Below are positions 57,873 through 64,000 of a stretch of DNA of 64,000 nucleotides, piece by piece; position 1 is the first letter of the stretch; the number at the start of each line of letters is the position of its first letter. Source of the DNA: Arenicola marina (Eukaryota; Annelida; Polychaeta; Arenicolidae); contig OZ025263.1 in assembly GCA_964019135.1 (NCBI GenBank), positions 21,119,123-21,183,122 of the forward strand, in the 5' to 3' direction. Both the position numbers and the translations under genes were made by a program. The notes below the pieces were generated by a model that was not told the origin of the DNA, ran no database searches, and was given only the letters and a program-made list of their open reading frames with translations.

Positions 57873-59412
57873 TTGAGTTTGGAAGTGCAGCCGTTTACTA
57901 TATCCGTGCTTACAAGGAAAATCACCACTATCACGGCAGTTTACTGCATATTTTTCCCGGAACAAAACCGACTGATGGATAGCTCTCAGGCGTAAAACCT
58001 AAAGTAGGACAACCTTCATTTTTTATTATTTATACGAAACACTGCAATATTTCTCTGGTATCTAGGTTCCATAAGTGGCATCCGTAGAAAGTAGTGGTGT
58101 GTAACCTAATAAGTGAGTTGTACACCCCGTCATTGCCTAGCACAGCGTCCGGCGCGTCAGGTCGTAAGACGCCTGCAGTATGACGTCGCCAGAGACGTTC
58201 GGGCTCATAATGTGCCCGCGACGTATGTCGCTTTCCACTGTTTTGACAAGCTTAATATTGAAATAAAACTCTACCTTATTAGCACTAAACTTGATTAGTT
58301 TACATTTCAAAGGGTAAGGGAAGATCATATTCTTTAGTAAACCGTTGCAATAGTTCGTCGAATATAAACATCTTTGGTGGCTAGTTGTCTAGCACTCAGC
58401 GTTCTTCGAGTCTGTGACACGCTTCAAACCGCGTTTCTCCCGCAGTCGTGTTTACGACATGCCGGGGCCTCTTCTAAAGTTTTTCCGTTTTTTGTACCAT
58501 GAAAACTGCACCGCGAGCTTGCTCTTAATGGCTGTACCGGCTGTAAGGACTACCTCACGTCAGTGAAGGGCAGGGGCTTGATTGGTCGTCCCCTGAGCAG
58601 GTGACAAGACCCGTGGATGGTGCCAGAACAAGCAGAATTTTTTAAAAATACTTCCCACGTGCATGATAATTGGCCAAATGTTATCACGTCATGAAAATCA
58701 CTGTGGTAACGTGGATGTGCGTACGTGACTCTCTCCGGGAAGCACGTCGACCTATGAATAACGCTCAGATGTAAAACCTAAAGTACGACCTCAAAAAATT
58801 TACAGAACTTTTCTTACCCCCCAATTAGGTTCTGAGAAGCGATGGGAGGCGCTTTACAATTTGAGATAGATTGGCTCATATTCATGGCCGGTCCCCTTTC
58901 ATATGCGAGAGGGTCGTCACCATGCAATTAGTTCGCCTCGAGCGGTGACAGGGAAGATATTGTAGCCATAGTAACTGGCTGATAGGACGTAACATACAAG
59001 CTTGCCTCTGCGACACATTGACTATCAATTTCTTCGTCATCCTCGACCCTCCCCTCATTATCACTGCTCCTTCAACGACGCAGCCACGACCGTCGTGGCC
59101 AAAACAATAACCAGTCTACCCATCTCTTTCTGTTACCACAATGCATCCATTCTCATCGCCGAAGACGACCCACCCACCTACTTAACTACTGCAATTGGCA
59201 TTAAACAACGTTCACGCCCCCCCCCCCCCCACCCAACCACCACAGTACATTGTACCTTGCGGCTCTCCTTGGTACAGTATTTATTGCCCAGACATTCGGT
59301 GGGTCTCATTCGTTTTCATTATTGGCGCCCAGGGATCGATTTGCCACCATCGGATTGAATGATAAACCAGCTGTTGCCTAACTACGGTTGCCAGGCAACA
59401 TTCTACAGCAGT
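57873..59412. other. No gene recognised
   Basis: About 1.5 kb of unique-looking sequence inside the family E inverted pair. C run at 59217-59230. A phrase of the type CGTAAAACCTAAAGTAGGAC occurs near 57991 and again, diverged, near 58769. Confidence 0.55.
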
Positions 59413-59769
59413 CGTTAAAGCAACCTACTTATATGAGCCATCTTAGATTTTTTATATTTTAGAATCAAGACTAAACGTATCTCAAAATTATGATGCATAT
59501 CTCGTTGAGTCTGTAAAACAACTATTTCAACATAAAACTGCGCTGATTATTTTATCGTGCGGACGTCCTAGCGAGTCGCGGTCGACATCACACAGAATAC
59601 CGAACAGCGAACAGGCGCACAGGGATATAAAGCCGGTCACCAACTTGTGCTCCGGTGAACACATTTACTTCTCTCCGGATACCACACAGCATTCAGGATT
59701 TAAGTTCAAGACAGCATATACTTATTTTACATGGAGAAGAAGTTGGTAATACAAAAAAAAACAGAATAT
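59413..59769 (-). repeat. Dispersed repeat family E, right arm (inverted)
   Basis: Reverse complement of 54083-54463 with moderate divergence. Confidence 0.9.
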
Positions 59770-59879
59770 ACTATTTTAAAGCCCTATGCTGACTTGGTTA
59801 GCCATGGTAAATAACACATGTCCTTTGTTGTCAAATAACCACGATAAAGCCGTTGATACGTTGTCCAATATATAAACAC

Positions 59880-60040
59880 GTCAGCTTTATGTATTATATG
59901 TGCCAGGTCATAGGCATATATGTACTTAATGTGTTATGTGCCATATGTATTATGTGTTGTGCTATTGACCTCATATATTGTGTGTTGTGTTATAGGCTCA
60001 TGTATTATGTGTTGTGTTATAGCCTCATGTATTATGTGAC
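59880..60040 (+). repeat. TATTATGTGTTGTG simple tandem repeat
   Basis: Imperfect 20-35 bp units such as CATGTATTATGTGTTGTGTT, giving a hydrophobic Cys/Tyr-rich ORF by composition only. Confidence 0.8.
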
Positions 60041-60339
60041 TTGCATCATTATATTACTTCCTTGGAGCTAAGTTCGTTTTGCCTTTAGTGATTAAATCAA
60101 CAACAAAAAAGCCTTTAATGGAAAGTCCCTCCTTGTCCGACAGGGGGCAGGTCAACACGCCCGGGGCAAATCCCTAGCGAACTAAGGCAGCTTTGGCTGG
60201 GGCTGGAGTAGCACCACAGGTAGAGATGACCCCCCCCCCCCCACTCCATTCCCCTTCCTTCCACGGCGACGTACCGCTGACAAAAGCTCACACGCCACCT
60301 GACAACACGATGGGGGTGAGCCTTAGATAACATGCGAAC

Positions 60340-60640
60340 ATTCATCTAACGTTAAATTATCATTTGCAGTAGCGCTAATGCAACGTTTTTGACAAACATT
60401 AATACAACGTTCTTTGGCGCATTGATTTAACGTTTTATGAATGTTTACTATTCAACGTTAACAGCTAACCGTTATCTAACCATGGTTAAGCGTTATATCA
60501 ATGCCATTTTATTATAGTTCACCTTTCAACGTTAACTGCTAACCGTTATCTAACCATGGTTGGATCGCTATAGCAGTAACGTTGTAATAATATTCACCTT
60601 TTAACGTTAAATGCTAACCATTATCCGGCCATGGTTGAAT
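60340..60640 (+). repeat. AACGTT-rich ~74-bp tandem repeat
   Basis: AACGTTAACNGCTAACCGTT followed by ATCTAACCATGGTT begins at about 60455, 60529 and 60603. The left part has looser AACGTT phrases. Confidence 0.85.
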
Positions 60641-61035
60641 AGTTATACTACTATAGTCGGCACGGAAACTATTTGCCGCCTCGTTTTCTAATTTGACACG
60701 AAATGTTTAATTGACAAGCGTAAAATCAGTTTATATTTGTCAACTTGAACCAAAGACCCAACATAATTTGGCGTACTCACAGTCCTATTGTCAAAAGAAT
60801 TCACATTATGACAACATTATGAGTTTCAAGCAAACGAAGCAGACAAGTTTCGCTATGGCCGTCGCTCTGTTTACCTTGTCATCTGTCATGTCTGTGGGCG
60901 ATAGTATTGCTGGTATTTTGGGCAGGAGGGTTAGCTTGTGTCAATGTCAAGCCGTAACTTGAATCAAGCTTACATGCGTTTATAGGTCCTATCATATATA
61001 TGAACATTGAAGGTACAAACTCATTCCTTTTGCAA
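60641..61035. other. No gene recognised
   Basis: Unique sequence; the 83-residue ORF at 60711-60962 has no recognisable similarity. Confidence 0.55.
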
Positions 61036-61411
61036 TGCTTTTGCTTTGAGACGCTAAAATTAGTTAGTATAGAAACTTTGCATGGGCACATAATGCTCTG
61101 TCCCCTTTTCTAGTGCCTGATATTAGACTCTTCCGTGGGCTTACTTCTTTTAACCATTGAAAACGCAGTAATATGACCTTCACCTTACGACGTCATAAAA
61201 AGCCGGCTGTCAAAACACTTTCGTCTGCTATACTTTATGCTCTAGACTATCGTGTTGTGCTGTTATTAAACAAGATACACTTTCAAGTAAGTTAAAATCA
61301 CAAGGGTCTCGTGTAATGGCGCAAATAAATGCATACATCGTGGCTGCAAATGGTGCACGGACAAAAATATTTACAAAAGCGAGGCGGCAGATATTAAACG
61401 CGCCGACTATA
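61036..61411 (-). repeat. Dispersed repeat family D, copy 2 (inverted)
   Basis: Reverse complement of 37663-38030, including GGTGAAGGTCATATTACTG and GGCGCGTTTAATATCTGCC. Confidence 0.9.
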
Positions 61412-61929
61412 ATATTGTATTAACGGTTTATGTAAATGTATTAATGTTGTATTAACCTCTTTCACCATGTTAACCTTTATCAAATCGTACGCCACTGGTC
61501 GGTGGACAAAAAAAGAAACCTTTTATTAACTTAATACAGCAGAAATAATCAGTTTTCGCGCTCCGTTCTACGTGCTCTTTTGTAACTTTCCATCAACTGT
61601 TTGCCAAAAAGAGTGCAAATTTACCACTGATGTTCACAATGCCGGACAATACCTAGTAGACAACCATGTTTGAAAAGGTCAGCAGCAAATTCAGAATGCA
61701 TGGTCAATGGTGACAAAAGACGCACATGATATACAGTGCATTTACATATATTATGCACAACATTTCACACATTACTCACTACACTTATCATCTCCATAAT
61801 GTTTCCCTTCCAATAGAATATTTTGTCAATTGTTTGCTCCAACCTTGGTTTGTTCTTAAGCTATATTCTGACTTTAAACGAACAGTCTCGATGCAACATT
61901 TGCATGCGAGCAGAGAATTAATGTTGTCA
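61412..61929. other. No gene recognised
   Basis: AT-rich unique sequence. Confidence 0.6.
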
Positions 61930-62060
61930 TAACGCTCTCGATATAAACGTTAATATGAGAAACTGCTATTTAATGTTACGGTACCGCTCTCGATGCTACC
62001 GTTAATGTGCAAAATTGTTATCTAATGTTGCGGTAACGTTAGCATGCTAACGTAAACTTT
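61930..62060 (+). repeat. Two ~55-bp repeats with CGCTCTCGAT
   Basis: CGCTCTCGATATAAACGTTA and CGCTCTCGATGCTACCGTTA each lead to TTTAATGTTACGGTA-type sequence. Confidence 0.75.
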
Positions 62061-62359
62061 TAAAAAAATAGCAAAATTGAGTGCACCCACTCCACTCACC
62101 CCATCCTCCAAGCCACCCCACCCCACCCACAGTGCAGTTGGATCAAAATTTAACATAGATATTAGTACAATGCAGTGAAGAATAATGACGTTTTTTTTTT
62201 GTTGTCTAAGAGTCGTTTTTCATTTTTGCGCAAAGGTAATGTCAAATTTTACGTGGATAGAAAAATGTTGGCCTCCAATCGACCAGGTCGAGGGTTGTCA
62301 GATATCTGTGTTTGTGACAGGGTTTGTGTCTGGCTGGGAGCTCGCGTATCCCAAGCCGT

Positions 62360-62540
62360 AACCCCCAATATCATAACGCGTCCGGTCATACCGCAAAGCC
62401 TCATAACGCGTCCGCTCATACCACGTAGCATCATATCTTGCATTTGCCACGCATCGTCAATATGCGCCCCTTGCTGCCACGAAACCTCATAATGCACCCA
62501 GTTATGCTACACAGTCCGTTCATCCCATAAAGCCTCATAA
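62360..62540 (+). repeat. Degenerate ~32-bp tandem repeat (CCTCATAACGCGTCCG)
   Basis: CATAACGCGTCCGGTCATAC, CATAACGCGTCCGCTCATAC, then diverged CCTCATAATGCACCCAGTTA and GCCTCATAAAGTC. Confidence 0.75.
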
Positions 62541-63140
62541 AGTCATCAAGAATGTGTCACTTGGCATACAAGAAAGTAGCATTCATAATTAACAAAGTTA
62601 TTGCAATTGCTTCAGGATGTTTCAACATGGTTCCTGAATCCAGACTTGCGTGATTTGTTGATTGTTGAATTGCAACATCAACGTTAATGTTCAATAATCG
62701 ACATGCGAAAAAAAGTATGATTAAAATCACGAAATGAAACATTAACATCCAGAAATAGAACATTAATGCCAAGAAATCAATCAAAATTTAAAATTAAGGA
62801 AAGAAGAAATTAAATCAACAATTTCCCAAAATTCGCACTAACTCTATTATTGCCCGTGTAGACCTTATTTTAGCGCATTATGACGATCTCCATCGCGAAG
62901 CTATTAAATACGGGTGCACGTTAATATACGACTGTAAAATTATTGAACAAACATTTACAATTTGCGACCCATCGGGGAGGATTTCATTATGATCGTGTAA
63001 TAACATAAACAGTGAGGACATGCCACATTCAGGGCAAACCAATCTGGCTCTCGCACCATTGTTATAGGCATAGGTTTTCTGTCGGTGGCACGTGCTCCTT
63101 AAATACAGGTCACTGGGTCTGGTAGGCTGCTCCACAGCAC

Positions 63141-63155
63141 ACCGCTAGGTGGCGC
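63141..63155 (+). promoter_or_regulatory. CTCF-like core motif (candidate)
   Basis: ACCGCTAGGTGGCGC; 11 of 12 positions fit CCASYAGRKGGC. This is a motif match only; binding is not shown. Confidence 0.3.
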
Positions 63156-63246
63156 GCTTACCTATATCATACTTCAGTCACACTGTCACACTCACGCTGG
63201 TACTGGAGGCAAACTGTCGCACTGAACAGTGACGGACATGATTAAC

Positions 63247-63320
63247 GGGGGGGGGGGGGGGGCTTGACCGCGAATCCCCCCTCCTAAGCTAGCAATTTAA
63301 TAAGTACCCCCCCCCCCCCT
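63247..63320. repeat. Poly-G / poly-C pair, possible family B remnant
   Basis: A G run of about 17 and a C run of about 14 lie roughly 50 bp apart, with CGCGAATCCCCCCTCC between them and AAGTACCCCCC at the right (the reverse complement of family B's GGGGGGTACT edge). Confidence 0.6.
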
Positions 63321-63707
63321 CGGGAAGATACCGTGTACATTGAAATCATCTGTTAGAAAGGTTGAAAGATTTAAATTTTTATGTTTGCCTATTATAATAA
63401 CACTCACAAAAGTAAAATTACCCCAGGATATTAGTGAATAATAAATTACTTAATAACGACGCTAACCTAAGGACTCAGAGTAGACCAGTTAACAGTTAAC
63501 AGTTAACAGGTCTTTAGCCGTGCTTGGTACTCTGGAGTATAGATGACGGATTCTCCGTAATTTTCACCAGGAATCTATTAGCCAATCGCAGCCAATCATC
63601 GACATGGGTAATATAAACATTGTCAATAAATTATATGCAAAAACAAGTTAAAAGGGTTTAATGTTTCAGACTATTCGTTCACATATCCATTGAACTTTAG
63701 TAGAGGG
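63321..63707. other. No gene recognised
   Basis: AT-rich; a short AACAGTTAACAGTTAACAG tandem at 63490. Confidence 0.6.
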
Positions 63708-63960
63708 GCCGGCCCGATAGCACAGTGGGTTAGAGCGCTCGCCTTGAGTGCTCTGGTCACCTGAGAGCTTAATGGAACGTGGATCGGTGGTTCGCGCCCT
63801 TCTGTGGCCATGTCTGTGTGGTCGCAGGATAAAGATCCTATGTCTTTCTTCGCAAAGAGTAGGGTGTTACCACCGGGGACATGGCTCCACTCTCACTTCC
63901 TTCTCCCATGGACGTGATATGACCAAAGGTGGTTAAAGCGTCCTGAATTGTCAACCAAGC
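63708..63960 (+). mobile_element. SINE with the most complete tRNA-like head
   Basis: GGCCCGATAGCACAGTGGGTTAGAGCGC is a full A-box region and GGTGGTTCGCGCCC the B box. Body and tail as in 33037-33268: GTGTGGTCGCAGGATAAAGA, GACATGGCTCCACTCTCAC, GTCCTGAATTGTCAACCAAG. Confidence 0.92.
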
Positions 63961-64000
63961 CTTTCGTAGATTGGTAAACACAAACCGAGTTGTGCCGGTG

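Overview
This looks like nuclear DNA from an animal, most likely a marine invertebrate. There are no operon-like runs of open reading frames. There are three unrelated non-LTR retrotransposon (LINE) types, all truncated and decayed, several tRNA-derived SINEs, and minisatellites covering roughly a quarter of the window. The 5' splice-site-containing minisatellite described below recalls intronic minisatellites I remember (without certainty) from amphioxus, so a cephalochordate is my best guess. The sequence alone does not prove it.

The only host coding sequence I can support is two short first exons on the minus strand, 19152-19499 and 42592-42921. Each encodes a signal peptide, a Pro/Thr-rich linker and the start of a periplasmic-binding-like ligand-binding domain resembling GABA-B-type class C receptors. 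Both end in phase 0 at a good splice donor. They are paralogues about 23.4 kb apart, and each has a copy of dispersed repeat family A about 1 kb upstream, which suggests one segmental duplication. I did not recognise later exons.

Layout. 1-8545: a ~2.9 kb sequence present twice in direct orientation (1-2942 and 5698-8522), separated by LINE debris. 9871-13000: a 37-bp minisatellite of about 85 units. 16757-19151: a 35-bp minisatellite made of copies of the exon/intron boundary of the first receptor-like exon, with a Tx1/L1-type LINE fragment inside it. 20490-20910: family A. 21175-22835: a 38-bp G-rich array. 23660-25385: a decayed CR1/Jockey-like LINE. 27395-31440: a 30-bp GT/G-rich array split by a tRNA SINE. 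32-42 kb: mostly dispersed repeats and SINEs. 42592-44095: second receptor-like exon, C-rich array and family A. 45655-50500: a 4.85 kb pyrimidine-rich array with an internal inverted block. 52190-52880 and 53325-53590: smaller arrays. 54083-59769: an inverted pair of ~370-bp repeats enclosing a 60-bp minisatellite of ~42 units that appears to have grown from the edge of dispersed repeat family B. 59.8-64 kb: small repeats and a SINE.

The window is best read as a receptor-gene region shaped by repeats: mobile elements, minisatellites that start at recognisable edges (a splice donor, a repeat terminus) and duplications. The very long open reading frames inside the arrays are by-products of repeat units lacking stop codons and are not listed as genes.
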